Source: Streptomyces griseoviridis
GTDB lineage: Bacteria; Actinomycetota; Actinomycetes; Streptomycetales; Streptomycetaceae
DNA length: 64,000 nt
Direction: 5' to 3'
NCBI GenBank assembly: GCA_014649155.1
Contig: BMSM01000003.1
Span: 310,001-374,000, forward strand
Shown: positions 49,035-58,292 of the stretch, piece by piece
Layout: the number at the start of each line of letters is the position of its first letter
Position numbering within the stretch: the first letter of the stretch is position 1
Program-made: the position numbers and the translations under genes
Notes under the pieces: model-generated
The model's input: only the letters and a program-made list of their open reading frames with translations
The model's database searches: none
What the model was told of the DNA's origin: nothing

Positions 49035-50189
49035 TCAGGGCGGTGGCGGTCCCGTCTCCGACACGGTGAGCGCGATCAGCGCCAGGTCGTCCGCGAGGAC
49101 GCCGCCGGCGTGCCGGTGGACCAGGCGGGCCTGCCGTTCCACCACGGTCGGCGGGCCCGCGCGCCAGCTGTCGCGCAGGCCCGGCTCGGGGGAGTAGAAG
49201 ACGCCGTGCGCGTCGCGGGCCTCCAGCAGGCCGTCCGTGCAGAGCAGCAGGAGGTCGCCGGGGGCGAAGGGGCGGCACTCGTGGCCCCAGGGTCCCGGGT
49301 CCAGGTCGCCGAGGCCCAGCGGGAGGCCCGGATCGGCCGGCTCCCAGCGGTGGACGCCCTCCTCGGAGGCGAGGAACGCGGGGCAGTGGCCGCGGCTCAG
49401 CAGCCGCACCTCGCCGCCGCCCGGGGGCAGTTCGACCACGGTGGCGGTGATGAACTGCTCGCCCGGCGTCGCGTCCGCGCCCCGTACGAGGGCCGCCTCC
49501 CGGATGTGCCGGGCCACCGCCTCGTCGAGGTGGCGGGCGAGCAGCGGCAGCGTCGACGTGTGGTGCGCGGCCTCCCGGAAGCACCCCACCAGCGCCGCCA
49601 CGGCCGGGATCGCGTCCGGCCCCTTGCCGCGTACGTCGCCGATGAGGAGCCGCACCCCGTACGGGGTCTGCTCGGCCGCGTAGAGGTCGCCGCCCACCGC
49701 CGCGGCGTGTGCGGCCGCCTCGTAGCGCACGGCGATCCAGGTGCGGCCGAACCAGGCGCGCACCGGCGGCAGCACGGCCCGCTGGGCGTACTCCGCGGCC
49801 TGCCAGGTGTCCCGCAGCCGCCGGTCCAGCAGGAGCCGCAGCCGGCACAGCGGCACGGTCGCCCAGACCAGGACGAGCAGGGCGCAGAAGTCGACCACCG
49901 CGTGGTCGCCGTCGGAGGCGAGGTGGCGGGCGAAGAGGAAGAGCAGGCCCACGGCGGTGTTGAGGAGCGCGAGCAGGACCGTCCGGCGCAGCGGGTGCAC
50001 ACAGGCGGCCGTCATGGAGCTGAGGATCAGCAGCCCGTCCCCGCTCAGCCCGCCGGGGGTGGGCAGGTCCACCGCGCAGGCCAGCGCGGTCAGCGCCACG
50101 GGCAGCCACCACACCCAGGCCGGGGCGGTCACGGGCTGCGGGGGTGGGGTGTGGGGCAGCAGCCCCGTCGTACGGCGGTGCGGGCTCAT
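49035..50189 (-). CDS. Membrane PP2C/SpoIIE-type protein phosphatase
   Basis: A 384-residue protein with three to five hydrophobic segments in residues 24-105 and a C-terminal PP2C-type phosphatase domain: AVGGDLYAAEQTPYGVRLLIGDVRGKGPDA with the metal-binding Asp/Gly pair, SRGHCPAFL, FAPGDLLLLCTDGLLEARD and DDLALIALTV. In Streptomyces such phosphatases often act on anti-anti-sigma factors, but no sigma-regulatory gene is adjacent. It is divergent from ndh. Confidence 0.88.
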   Translation of the reverse strand: MSPHRRTTGLLPHTPPPQPVTAPAWVWWLPVALTALACAVDLPTPGGLSGDGLLILSSMTAACVHPLRRTVLLALLNTAVGLLFLFARHLASDGDHAVVDFCALLVLVWATVPLCRLRLLLDRRLRDTWQAAEYAQRAVLPPVRAWFGRTWIAVRYEAAAHAAAVGGDLYAAEQTPYGVRLLIGDVRGKGPDAIPAVAALVGCFREAAHHTSTLPLLARHLDEAVARHIREAALVRGADATPGEQFITATVVELPPGGGEVRLLSRGHCPAFLASEEGVHRWEPADPGLPLGLGDLDPGPWGHECRPFAPGDLLLLCTDGLLEARDAHGVFYSPEPGLRDSWRAGPPTVVERQARLVHRHAGGVLADDLALIALTVSETGPPPP

Positions 50190-50674
50190 GGGGCAAACGT
50201 AATGAAAGGGACGAAGTGGCAGGGGGATAACGGCTCCGCGCGGACCACGCCGGAGTGCGCCGCAGCCTCCGTATGAGCAGGTCGGGGAACGTCTGAGCGG
50301 TCTTCAGGACTTTCGCGGACGACCTGTGCGGGCTCCTCGCCGGAAAGTTCGTGAAGTTCTTCACAAGAGATTGGGCCGTGATGGGCGACGAACGGCCTTC
50401 CGTTGACCCTTCCGGGGCCGTGACAGCCCTTTGAACATGTTCAGAAGTGTGGTACGGAAAAGGTCGCGGAAGGCGTCGGGGAGGGGGGTCCGGAGGGCTC
50501 CGGGGTATCGGAGCGGCAGCTCAAGCGGCATTGACAACGCGATCTACGGCGCGGCGGTTCCCGTCGTGGACCATGACCTGCGTCACGCGGGCGGAGGAGT
50601 GTAACACAACCCCTGTCGGAGCTTGTGAAGGGGCGCACGAAGCACCCCCCCGGGGCAGGTGGATACTCGATCCC
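50190..50674. promoter_or_regulatory. Divergent promoter region of the phosphatase and ndh genes
   Basis: A 485-base region between divergent genes that carries the Rex-type operator at 50349-50366 and the ndh promoter. Stop codons are frequent enough here that I see no gene of its own. Confidence 0.6.
50349..50366. promoter_or_regulatory. Rex operator (ROP)
   Basis: TCGTGAAGTTCTTCACAA matches the Rex consensus TTGTGAA-N4-TTCACAA at every defined position except the second. Rex senses the NADH/NAD+ ratio, and ndh is a known Rex target in S. coelicolor. The site is 309 bases before the ndh start and 160 before the phosphatase start. Confidence 0.75.
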
Positions 50675-52066
50675 ATGAGCACCACGGAGCGTCCCAGGAT
50701 CCTCGTAGTAGGCGGTGGGTACGTAGGCCTGTACGCGGCTCGACGCATTCTCAAGAAGATGCGTTACGGCGAGGCGACCGTCACGGTCGTCGACCCCCGG
50801 TCGTACATGACCTACCAGCCCTTCCTCCCCGAAACCGCCGCCGGCAACATCTCCCCGCGCCACGTCGTCGTACCCCTGCGACGCGTGCTGCCGAAGGCGG
50901 AGGTCCTCACCGGTCGGGTCACCACCATCGACCAGGACCGCAAGGTCGCCACGATCGCCCCGCTGTCGGGCGAGGCGTACGAGCTGCCGTTCGACTACCT
51001 GGTCATCGCCATGGGCGCGGTCTCCCGCACCTTCCCGATCCCCGGCCTCGCCGAGCAGGGCATCGGCATGAAGGGCGTGGAGGAGGCCATCGGCCTGCGC
51101 AACCACGTCCTGGAGCAGCTGGACAAGGCCGACTCCACCACCGACGAGGAGATCCGCCGCAAGGCGCTCACCTTCGTCTTCATCGGCGGCGGCTTCGCGG
51201 GCGCGGAGACCATCGGCGAGGTCGAGGACATGGCCCGGGACGCGGCCAAGGAGTACACCAACGTGTCCCGCGAGGACATGCGGTTCATCCTGGTGGACGC
51301 CGCCGACAAGATCCTCCCCGAGGTCGGCCCCAAGCTCGGCCAGTACGGCAAGGAGCACCTGGAGAGCCGCGGCGTGGAGATCTACCTCTCCACCTCCATG
51401 GACTCCTGCGTCGACGGCCACGTGGTGCTCAAGAACGGCCTGGAGGTCGACGCCGGCACGATCGTGTGGACCGCGGGCGTCAAGCCCAACCCGGTGCTGT
51501 CCCGCTTCGGCCTGCCCCTCGGCCCGCGCGGTCACGTCGACACCGCCGCCACCCTCCAGGTGCAGGGCACCGACTACATCTGGGCCGCGGGCGACAACGC
51601 GCAGGTCCCGGACGTCATCGGCCGCAAGAACGGCAACCCGAACGCCTGGTGCCCGCCCAACGCCCAGCACGCGCTGCGCCAGGCCAAGGTCCTCGGCGAC
51701 AACGTGGTCTCCGGTATGCGGGGCTTCCCGCAGAAGGAGTACAGCCACGCCAACAAGGGCGCGGTCGCGGGTCTCGGCCTGCACAAGGGCGTCGCGATGA
51801 TCGTCCTGGGCAAGATGAAGATCAAGCTCAAGGGCCGGCTCGCCTGGTACATGCACCGCGCGTACCACGGCATGGCGATGCCGACGTTCAACCGCAAGAT
51901 CCGCGTCTTCGCGGACTGGACGCTCGGCATGTTCCTCAAGCGCGAGGTCGTCTCGCTCGGCGCCGTCGAGACGCCGCGCGAGGAGTTCTACGAGGCCGCC
52001 AAGCCGGCCCCGAAGCCCGCCGCCGTTCCGGCCGCCCCCCAGGCCCAGGAGGCCAAGGCGTCCTGA
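50675..52066 (+). CDS. ndh: Type II NADH dehydrogenase
   Basis: A 463-residue membrane-associated flavoprotein that oxidises NADH and reduces menaquinone without pumping protons. It has the FAD-binding ILVVGGGYVGLYAAR at the N-terminus, the NAD-binding FVFIGGGFAGAETIGEVEDMA, the ATG-like IVWTAGVKPN, and the FAD-contacting YIWAAGDNAQV. The C-terminal KREVVSLG and an amphipathic tail would contact the membrane. The start is ATG 50675 (MSTTERP). A Rex operator lies upstream. Confidence 0.94.
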   Translation: MSTTERPRILVVGGGYVGLYAARRILKKMRYGEATVTVVDPRSYMTYQPFLPETAAGNISPRHVVVPLRRVLPKAEVLTGRVTTIDQDRKVATIAPLSGEAYELPFDYLVIAMGAVSRTFPIPGLAEQGIGMKGVEEAIGLRNHVLEQLDKADSTTDEEIRRKALTFVFIGGGFAGAETIGEVEDMARDAAKEYTNVSREDMRFILVDAADKILPEVGPKLGQYGKEHLESRGVEIYLSTSMDSCVDGHVVLKNGLEVDAGTIVWTAGVKPNPVLSRFGLPLGPRGHVDTAATLQVQGTDYIWAAGDNAQVPDVIGRKNGNPNAWCPPNAQHALRQAKVLGDNVVSGMRGFPQKEYSHANKGAVAGLGLHKGVAMIVLGKMKIKLKGRLAWYMHRAYHGMAMPTFNRKIRVFADWTLGMFLKREVVSLGAVETPREEFYEAAKPAPKPAAVPAAPQAQEAKAS

Positions 52067-52100
52067 CCCCGCCGGGTCACCGCAGTCCCCGCAGTCGTCG

Positions 52101-52138
52101 AAGGGGCCGTCCGCCATCCGTGGTGCGGACGGCCCCTT
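52101..52138 (+). terminator. Terminator after ndh
   Basis: A 14-base stem AAGGGGCCGTCCGC/GCGGACGGCCCCTT with a 10-base loop lies 34 bases after the ndh stop. Confidence 0.85.
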
Positions 52139-52289
52139 CGGCGTGCTCCGCCCGGGGGAAACAGGCCCGGGAAACTCGATGTGAAGTACAACTGTTTTGC
52201 GGAGTCGTGACCCGGGCGCGGGACTGCGGATCGCCCCGTCCGGTGTTTACGTGGTGCCCAGACATCCAGGTCTCACGGAGGTGTGCGCC

Positions 52290-53591
52290 ATGGCAGACGC
52301 CGCATTGCGGCTGAAGAGCCTCGTCGAACAGATGCTGGGGGCCCCGCTCCCGGTCCGCGTCCGCGCATGGGACGGCTCCGAGGCCGGCCCGCCGGGGGCT
52401 CCCACGCTCGTCGTACGCAACCGCCGAGCCCTGCGCCGTCTCCTCTTCAAGCCCGGCGAACTCGGCCTGGCCCGCGCCTGGGTGGCCGGCGACCTCGACG
52501 TCGACGGCGACCTCTACGCCGCCCTCGACCTGCTCGCCGAGCTGATCTGGGAACGCGGCGAGGACGCCCGCACCCTCGGCCAGGCCCTCCGCGACCCCGA
52601 GGTGCGCGCCGCCGTCCGCGGCCTGGTCAAGCTGGCCGGCCCCCCGCTGCCGCCCGCGCCGCCCGCCGAAGAGATCCGCCGCCGGCGCGGCCACCTGCAC
52701 ACCCGCCGCACCGACAAGCGCGCCATCAGCCACCACTACGACGTCGGCAACGACTTCTACGAACTCGTGCTCGGCCCCTCCATGGTCTACTCCTGCGCCT
52801 ACTGGCCGGCCCCCGAATCCGAGGGCGGCACCCTGGAGACCGCGCAGCGCGACAAGCTCGAACTCGTCTGCCGCAAGCTGGACCTGAAGCCCGGCATGCG
52901 CCTCCTCGACGTCGGCTGCGGCTGGGGCTCCATGGCCATCCACGCCGCCCGCGAGCACGGCGTCACCGTCGTCGGCGTCACCCTCTCGCAGGAACAGGCC
53001 GCGTACGCCCGCAAGCGCATCGCCGAGGAGGGCCTCACCGACCGGATCGAGATCCGCGTCCAGGACTACCGCGACGTCCAGGACGGCCCCTACGACGCGA
53101 TCTCCTCCATCGGCATGGCCGAGCACGTCGGCGCCGAGAAGTACCTGGAGTACGCCGGTGACCTGTACGCGCTGCTCAAGCCGGGCGGCCGGCTGCTGAA
53201 CCACCAGATCGCCCGCCGCCCGCAGCGCGACGAGTCGGCGTACAGCGTCGACGAGTTCATCGACTCCTACGTCTTCCCCGACGGCGAGCTGGCCCCCGTC
53301 GGCACCACCGTCACCCAGCTGGAGCGCGCCGGGTTCGAGGTGCGCGACGTGGAGGCGATCCGCGAGCACTACGCCCACACCCTGCGCCGCTGGGTCGCCA
53401 ACCTGGAGGCCGGCTGGGAGCGGGCGGTGCGGCTGGTCAGCCCCGGCCGGGCCCGTGTCTGGCGCCTGTACATGGCCGCCTCCGCGCTCTCCTTCGAGCA
53501 CAACCGCATCGGCGTCAACCAGGTCCTCGCCGTGAAGACCCCCGAGTCCGGCGCCTCCGGCCTGCCGCTGCGTGCCCGCACCTGGAACTGA
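52290..53591 (+). CDS. cfa: Cyclopropane-fatty-acyl-phospholipid synthase
   Basis: Methylenates the double bond of unsaturated acyl chains in membrane lipids with S-adenosylmethionine. The 433-residue protein has an N-terminal lipid-binding domain, the SAM-binding RLLDVGCGWGSMAIHAA, the HHYDVGNDFYELVLGPSMVYSCAYW segment and GMAEHVGAEKY, all typical of CFA synthases. GGAGG is 8 bases before ATG 52290. A long terminator follows. It is unlinked to the desaturase that supplies its substrates. Confidence 0.93.
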   Translation: MADAALRLKSLVEQMLGAPLPVRVRAWDGSEAGPPGAPTLVVRNRRALRRLLFKPGELGLARAWVAGDLDVDGDLYAALDLLAELIWERGEDARTLGQALRDPEVRAAVRGLVKLAGPPLPPAPPAEEIRRRRGHLHTRRTDKRAISHHYDVGNDFYELVLGPSMVYSCAYWPAPESEGGTLETAQRDKLELVCRKLDLKPGMRLLDVGCGWGSMAIHAAREHGVTVVGVTLSQEQAAYARKRIAEEGLTDRIEIRVQDYRDVQDGPYDAISSIGMAEHVGAEKYLEYAGDLYALLKPGGRLLNHQIARRPQRDESAYSVDEFIDSYVFPDGELAPVGTTVTQLERAGFEVRDVEAIREHYAHTLRRWVANLEAGWERAVRLVSPGRARVWRLYMAASALSFEHNRIGVNQVLAVKTPESGASGLPLRARTWN

Positions 53592-53612
53592 CCTCCAGGT
53601 GCTCCGGGCACG

Positions 53613-53648
53613 GGAAAGGGCCCCCTCCCGGGAGGGGGCCCTTTCCCG
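53613..53648. terminator. Bidirectional terminator between cfa and the ABC permease
   Basis: An 18-base perfect inverted repeat (GGGAAAGGGCCCCCTCCC and its complement) with no loop lies between the convergent genes. Confidence 0.88.
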
Positions 53649-53662
53649 CGTACCGGCCGGGA

Positions 53663-56179
53663 CTACTCCGCCTTGATGGCCGACAGCATGTCGAGCCGGG
53701 CCGCGCGCCGGGCCGGCCACAGGGCGGCCAGGACGCCGACCACCGCGGCCAGCGCCAGGAAGACGGCGATCCGGCCCCACGGCAGTACCAGCTCGTACGT
53801 CGTCAGCCGGGAGCCGACCAGCTCGCCCGCCGCCCAGCCGAAGAACACGCCCAGGCCGATGCCCAGCACCGCGCCGAACAGGGAGATGACCAGGGACTCC
53901 AGACGGACCATCCGCTTGACGCCGGCCCGGTCCAGGCCGATCGCGCGGAGCATCCCGATCTCCTGGGACCGCTCGAAGACCGACATGGCCAGGGTGTTGA
54001 CGACGCCGAGGACCGCCACGATCACCGCCATGGCCAGCAGCCCGTAGAGGATGTTCAGCATCATGGTGACCATCCCGGCGATTCCCTCGGAGATGTCCTG
54101 CTTGTCCTGGACGGCGACGGCCGGGCTGTCGCCGAGGGCCTTCTCCAGGCCGTCCTTGGCCGCGCCGGACGCCCCGTCGGCCGTCTTGACCAGGACCTGC
54201 ATGTCGCCCGGCTCGTCCTGGTGCGGGGCGAGCGCCGCCAGGTCCAGCATGATCCCGCGGAACATCTCGTTCGGCTCGTAGACGCCGGCCACCGTCAGCT
54301 TCTGCCGCGCGTCGTCCTCGTGCACCGCGGTGAACGTGGACCCGGCCCGCCAGCCGTGCCGCCCGGCGGTGTCCTCGTCCACGACCACCCGGGTGCCGCC
54401 GATCGTGAAGGCGCCGTCCGTCACCGGCAGGTCGGTCAGCTTCCCGAACGCGGAGCCGGTCACGCCGGTCAGGTACTCGTCCCGGCCGTCGACGGTCGAG
54501 TAGGCGTTGCGCATCGGGCTGATCGCGGTGACGCCGTCGGCCCCGGCGAGCTTCTTCTCCACGTCCGGGGAGAGGACGCCGCCGCCCGCCATGGACACCA
54601 CGTAGTCGGCCCTGACGGAGTCCGAGGCCATCCTGCCGATCGCCTGCTGCACGCCGATCGCCGCCACCGTCATGCCGGTGATCAGGGTGAGCCCGATCAT
54701 CAGCGCGGACGCCGTGGCCGCCGTACGGCGCGGATTGCGGACCGCGTTCTGCCGGGCGAGCTTGCCCGAGACGCCGAAGACGCGCAGCACCGGCGCCGCC
54801 GCGGCGATCAGCGGGCGGGACAGCAGCGGGGTGAGGACGAAGACACCGATGACGACCAGGCCCGCGCCGAGCCCCATGGGGGCCTGCGCGCCGGTGGCGT
54901 CGTCCATCGTGGTCGCGGCCAGCACCACGGCGACGCCGGCCGCCGTGACCAGGGAGCCGATCGTGTTGCGCAGCACCAGCGACCGGGTGGTCGGCGCGGC
55001 GTGCACGCTGTTCATCGCGGCGACCGGGGGGATCTTCGCGGCGCGGCGGCCGGGCAGCCAGGCGGCCAGCATGGTGACGAGGACGCCCACGGCGAGCGCC
55101 GCCCCGACCGTGCCCCCGCCGACGACGAGCGGGCCGTCGGGGAAGTTCGCGCCGAAGGAGTCCATCAGGGCGCGCAGCCCGGCGCCGATGCCGATGCCCG
55201 CGAGCAGCCCGGTGACCGAGGCGATCACGCCGACGACGAACGCCTCGATCAGCACCGACCGGGTGACCTGGCGGCGGGAGGCGCCCACCGCCCGCATCAG
55301 CGCCAGCTCCTTGGTGCGCTGGGCGACCAGCATGGTGAAGGTGTTGGCGATGAGGAAGGTGCCGACGAAGAGCGAGAGGCCGGCGGCGACCAGCAGGGTC
55401 TGCTTCAGGCTGTCCATGGAGGACGCGGTCGCCTCGGCCTGGTCGGCGGCGAGTTCGGCGCCCGTCGTCATCTCCACGGTGTCCTCGGGCAGCGCCTTGC
55501 GCAGGGCGGCCGTGAGCGCGCTCTGGCCGACGCCCGGGTCCGCCGTCACGATGATCTCGTCGTACCTGCCGGTGGTGCCGAACAGCCGCTGCGCGGTGGC
55601 CGTGTCGAACAGGGTGAGGCTGCCGCCCGCCGCGACCGTGCCGTCGTCGGTGGTGAAGATGCCGCTGACGGTCGGGGTCAGGACCGGGCCGTCGACCGAG
55701 AGGCGGACCGTGTCGCCGACCCGGTACCCGGTCCGCTCGGCGGTCGCCGCGTCGAGAGCGACCTCGCCGCCGCCCTCGGGGGCGTGGCCCTCGGTGAGCG
55801 GGTAGCGGGGGTCGTCGGTGCCCCAGTAGTTGGCGCCGCGCACCTGCCAGCCGTCGCCGACCGGGTCGCCGTCGCGGTCGGCGAGGGCGGTGAAGCCGCC
55901 GACGCCGCCGACGGCCGAGGCCACGCCGTCGGTCTTCGCCACCCGGCCGAGCAGGGCCGGCGTCAGCTCGGTCTGCTCCTCGCCGTCCTTCCAGGCCGGG
56001 GTGAGGGAGACGTCGACGTCGTCGAAGCCCTTGGCGGACGACTTCTCGTACGCCGCGGAGACGGTGTCGGTGAAGACCAGGGTGCCGGAGACGAAGGCGA
56101 CGCCGAGCAGGACGGCGAGCACGGTCATCAGCAGCCTGGCCCGGTGCGCGAGGACGTTGCGCAAGGCGGTACGGAACAT
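53663..56179 (-). CDS. ABC transporter permease (FtsX/MacB type), system 2
   Basis: An 838-residue permease with the same design as that of system 1. It has an N-terminal helix MTVLAVLLGVAFVSGTLVFTDTV, a large soluble domain, and TMLVAQRTKELALMRAVGASRRQV; the second module ends SVFERSQEIGMLRAIGLDRAGV. The gene is directly downstream of the ATPase gene on the same strand (56-base gap), so the two are co-transcribed. The substrate is unknown. Confidence 0.9.
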   Translation of the reverse strand: MFRTALRNVLAHRARLLMTVLAVLLGVAFVSGTLVFTDTVSAAYEKSSAKGFDDVDVSLTPAWKDGEEQTELTPALLGRVAKTDGVASAVGGVGGFTALADRDGDPVGDGWQVRGANYWGTDDPRYPLTEGHAPEGGGEVALDAATAERTGYRVGDTVRLSVDGPVLTPTVSGIFTTDDGTVAAGGSLTLFDTATAQRLFGTTGRYDEIIVTADPGVGQSALTAALRKALPEDTVEMTTGAELAADQAEATASSMDSLKQTLLVAAGLSLFVGTFLIANTFTMLVAQRTKELALMRAVGASRRQVTRSVLIEAFVVGVIASVTGLLAGIGIGAGLRALMDSFGANFPDGPLVVGGGTVGAALAVGVLVTMLAAWLPGRRAAKIPPVAAMNSVHAAPTTRSLVLRNTIGSLVTAAGVAVVLAATTMDDATGAQAPMGLGAGLVVIGVFVLTPLLSRPLIAAAAPVLRVFGVSGKLARQNAVRNPRRTAATASALMIGLTLITGMTVAAIGVQQAIGRMASDSVRADYVVSMAGGGVLSPDVEKKLAGADGVTAISPMRNAYSTVDGRDEYLTGVTGSAFGKLTDLPVTDGAFTIGGTRVVVDEDTAGRHGWRAGSTFTAVHEDDARQKLTVAGVYEPNEMFRGIMLDLAALAPHQDEPGDMQVLVKTADGASGAAKDGLEKALGDSPAVAVQDKQDISEGIAGMVTMMLNILYGLLAMAVIVAVLGVVNTLAMSVFERSQEIGMLRAIGLDRAGVKRMVRLESLVISLFGAVLGIGLGVFFGWAAGELVGSRLTTYELVLPWGRIAVFLALAAVVGVLAALWPARRAARLDMLSAIKAE

Positions 56180-56235
56180 GGGGGCTTTCTCTGTCCAGAC
56201 GTGAGGGCGGTGGGGGCGTTCGCTTCCGCGGGGCG

Positions 56236-57006
56236 TCAGCTGGTCCGGCCCTTGGCGTCGAACCGTTTCATCCGGTCCAGGACCTTGTCCGCGGTCGGCC
56301 CGTACAGCTCGTCCACGATCCGCCCGTCCGCGAGGAAGACCACCCGGTCGGCGTAGGCCGCGGCGACCGGGTCGTGGGTCACCATCACCACCGTCTGGCC
56401 CAGCTCCCGCACCGAGTTGCGCAGGAAGCCCAGCACCTCGGCGCCGGACCGGGAGTCGAGGTTGCCGGTCGGCTCGTCACCGAAGACGATCTCCGGCCGG
56501 GAGGCCAGCGCGCGGGCCACGGCGACGCGTTGCTGCTGTCCGCCGGAGAGCTGCGCGGGCCGGTGCCCGAGCCGGCCCGAGAGCCCCACCATGTCGATGA
56601 CGGTCTCCAGCCACCGCTGGTCCGGCTTGCGGCCGGCGATGTCCATGGGGAGCGTGATGTTCTCCAGGGCCGTCAGGGTCGGCAGCAGGTTGAACGCCTG
56701 GAAGATGAAGCCGATCTTGTCCCGTCGCAGCCGGGTCAGCTGCCGGTCCTTGAGGGAGGCCAGCTCGGTCTCGCCGATGCGCACCGAACCGGAGGTGAAG
56801 GTGTCCAGCCCGGCCACGCAGTGCATCAGCGTGGACTTGCCGGAGCCGGACGGCCCCATGATCGCGGTGAACTCGGCCTGCCGGAACTCGACGGAGACCT
56901 GGTCCAGGGCGACCACCCGGGTCTCGCCCTGTCCGTAGATCTTCGACAGCTCGGTCGCGCGCGCCGCCACGGCGGTCGACCGGTCGACGAGGGATGCGGT
57001 GGTCAC
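56236..57006 (-). CDS. ABC transporter ATP-binding protein (MacB/LolD type), system 2
   Basis: A 256-residue nucleotide-binding subunit with Walker A GPSGSGKST, Q-loop IFQAFNLLP, signature LSGGQQQR, Walker B IVFGDEP, and switch VMVTHDP. The start is GTG 57006 (VTTASLVD) because GGAG sits 8 bases upstream; a long in-frame extension upstream has no ribosome binding site. It is nearly identical in motif region to the system 1 ATPase, suggesting duplication. Confidence 0.92.
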   Translation of the reverse strand: MTTASLVDRSTAVAARATELSKIYGQGETRVVALDQVSVEFRQAEFTAIMGPSGSGKSTLMHCVAGLDTFTSGSVRIGETELASLKDRQLTRLRRDKIGFIFQAFNLLPTLTALENITLPMDIAGRKPDQRWLETVIDMVGLSGRLGHRPAQLSGGQQQRVAVARALASRPEIVFGDEPTGNLDSRSGAEVLGFLRNSVRELGQTVVMVTHDPVAAAYADRVVFLADGRIVDELYGPTADKVLDRMKRFDAKGRTS

Positions 57007-57413
57007 GGAAGGCGCTCCTGTGGGGGACGACGACGGGGATCCTCGATCCGGAGTGGATCGTGATCCATCGTCCCGGCCACCGGACGCCGTGTAGTCAGCC
57101 GCTGTTCCCGTTCCCGGGGGCGACTCCGGTCGGACGTCCCCGGTCCGCGTCATACCTGGGGATGACGCCCCACCCCGAGGACACGGCGCTGGTCGAGAAC
57201 CGGTGGAGCGCCCTCGTTCGTACGGTGAAATTCCGTCATTCCGCATGCGCGGCGGGCGGCGGCGCGCAAGGCTACTGGCAAGTGCGGATGGCCTGTTCGC
57301 GGGTCTGATGGTCCCTCAGGCATCAATAAAATAAGACAACATCGGCCCACCCTGCCGCTGTTCGGGGGAGGCGCCCCGATAGGCTCGATCCTCGACGCGG
57401 AGCCCATGGCCTT
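57007..57413. promoter_or_regulatory. Promoter region between ABC system 2 and bldA
   Basis: About 400 bases carrying the promoter of the ABC operon (minus) and of bldA (plus). It contains a perfect TGGATC-GT-GATCCA palindrome at 57054-57067 and an A/T-rich stretch at about 57318-57340. No gene was supported. Confidence 0.5.
57054..57067. promoter_or_regulatory. Perfect inverted repeat upstream of ABC system 2
   Basis: TGGATC-GT-GATCCA lies 48 bases upstream of the ATPase start, in the position expected for an operator. No regulator gene is adjacent. Confidence 0.45.
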
Positions 57414-57497
57414 GCCCGGATGGTGGAATGCAGACACGGCGAGCTTAAACCTCGCTGCCCCTTCGCGGGCGTGCCGGTTCGAGTCCGGCTCCGGGCA
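57414..57497 (+). tRNA. bldA: tRNA-Leu(UAA), the bldA tRNA
   Basis: An 84-base leucine tRNA with acceptor GCCCGGA/TCCGGGC and discriminator A. The anticodon stem GCGAG/CTCGC encloses CTTAAAC, giving anticodon UAA, which reads the rare UUA codon. A long variable arm (TGCCCCTTCGCGGGCG region) and T arm GGTTCGAGTCC follow; CCA is not encoded. I recall the same sequence for bldA of S. coelicolor. In Streptomyces the tRNA limits translation of UUA-containing genes, which include regulators of aerial growth and antibiotics. Confidence 0.95.
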
Positions 57498-57750
57498 CTT
57501 CCGTCGGACCCGGCCGGGGCCCCGCGCGGCGTCGCCGGGGCGGGAGGCCGGCGCGGCGGATGGCCGGGCGCGGCGACTCGTGAGCCTCCGGCCCCACTCC
57601 TCTCCCCATCACGGCCATGAGCCTACGGATGCTCCTTTCGGGTGAAATGCGCGCACGGCTCCTGTCCGGTCACAGCGGTGCGCTTCCGTGAACCTGCTCC
57701 TCGGCTCCGGGGAGACCGCAGCGGAGGAGGATTCACCGCGCCCTCCATGT
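57498..57750. other. Spacer after bldA
   Basis: About 250 bases with no supported gene. The first part is very G/C-rich and could contain the bldA terminator, but I could not define a clean hairpin. Confidence 0.4.
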
Positions 57751-58176
57751 TCAGGACTCTCGCGCTTGCTCCGTCCACGGGGCGGGACCTCCTGCGGCCG
57801 CCTGGTCGGGTGAGGCCGGACGCGAGCCGGCGTCCGGGTGCGCGGCGAGGACGATCAAGGCGTCGAGGCGTCGGCCCGCCGACTGCGACTCGGCGGCCTT
57901 CGCCGCCGTGCGGGCACGTTCGTCGGGCAAGCGCGCCAGCGACTCGGGACCGACGTGGCGTGCGCCGATGGCCGGCCGGAGTGCGGCGATCAAGCGGCTG
58001 GTGAGTCCGGCCGTGTGGAGCTCGCGGATCAGCCGTACACGGTCTTCCGCCGACCGCGGGTGGACACGCTCTCCTCCTGCGTGCGCGAGGAACGCGCAGA
58101 CCCTGCTCCTCGTGGTAGCGCAGAGCGCGCGTACGGACGCGGGTCCGGCCGGCCGGCTCTCCGATACGGACTGTGA
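57751..58176 (-). pseudogene. Decayed MerR-family regulator
   Basis: The minus strand reads VRIGEPAGRTRVRTRALRY, then EEQGLRVP, the start of a MerR helix-turn-helix. It then shifts frame and continues as RVHPRSAEDRVRLIRELHTAGL, a typical MerR second half, and IAALRPAIGARH. No ATG or GTG is in place at the expected start, where GTC is found. The start loss and frameshift make it a pseudogene. It is divergent from an SDR remnant, a common MerR/SDR pairing. Confidence 0.7.
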
Positions 58177-58292
58177 CCGGCCTCTCGCTCGGCGGTGTCC
58201 GATGTGCCTTCGACGCCGACGTCGAGTTCTGGCGTAGGCGCGAGGAGCGGGAGTGACCGCCGTCCCCTGCCCGATGACGACCTCGGCGGCCG

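Noticed and set aside
50441..52117. A 558-residue frame antisense to ndh
   Set aside because: Shadow of ndh; the sense frame has complete FAD and NAD motifs.
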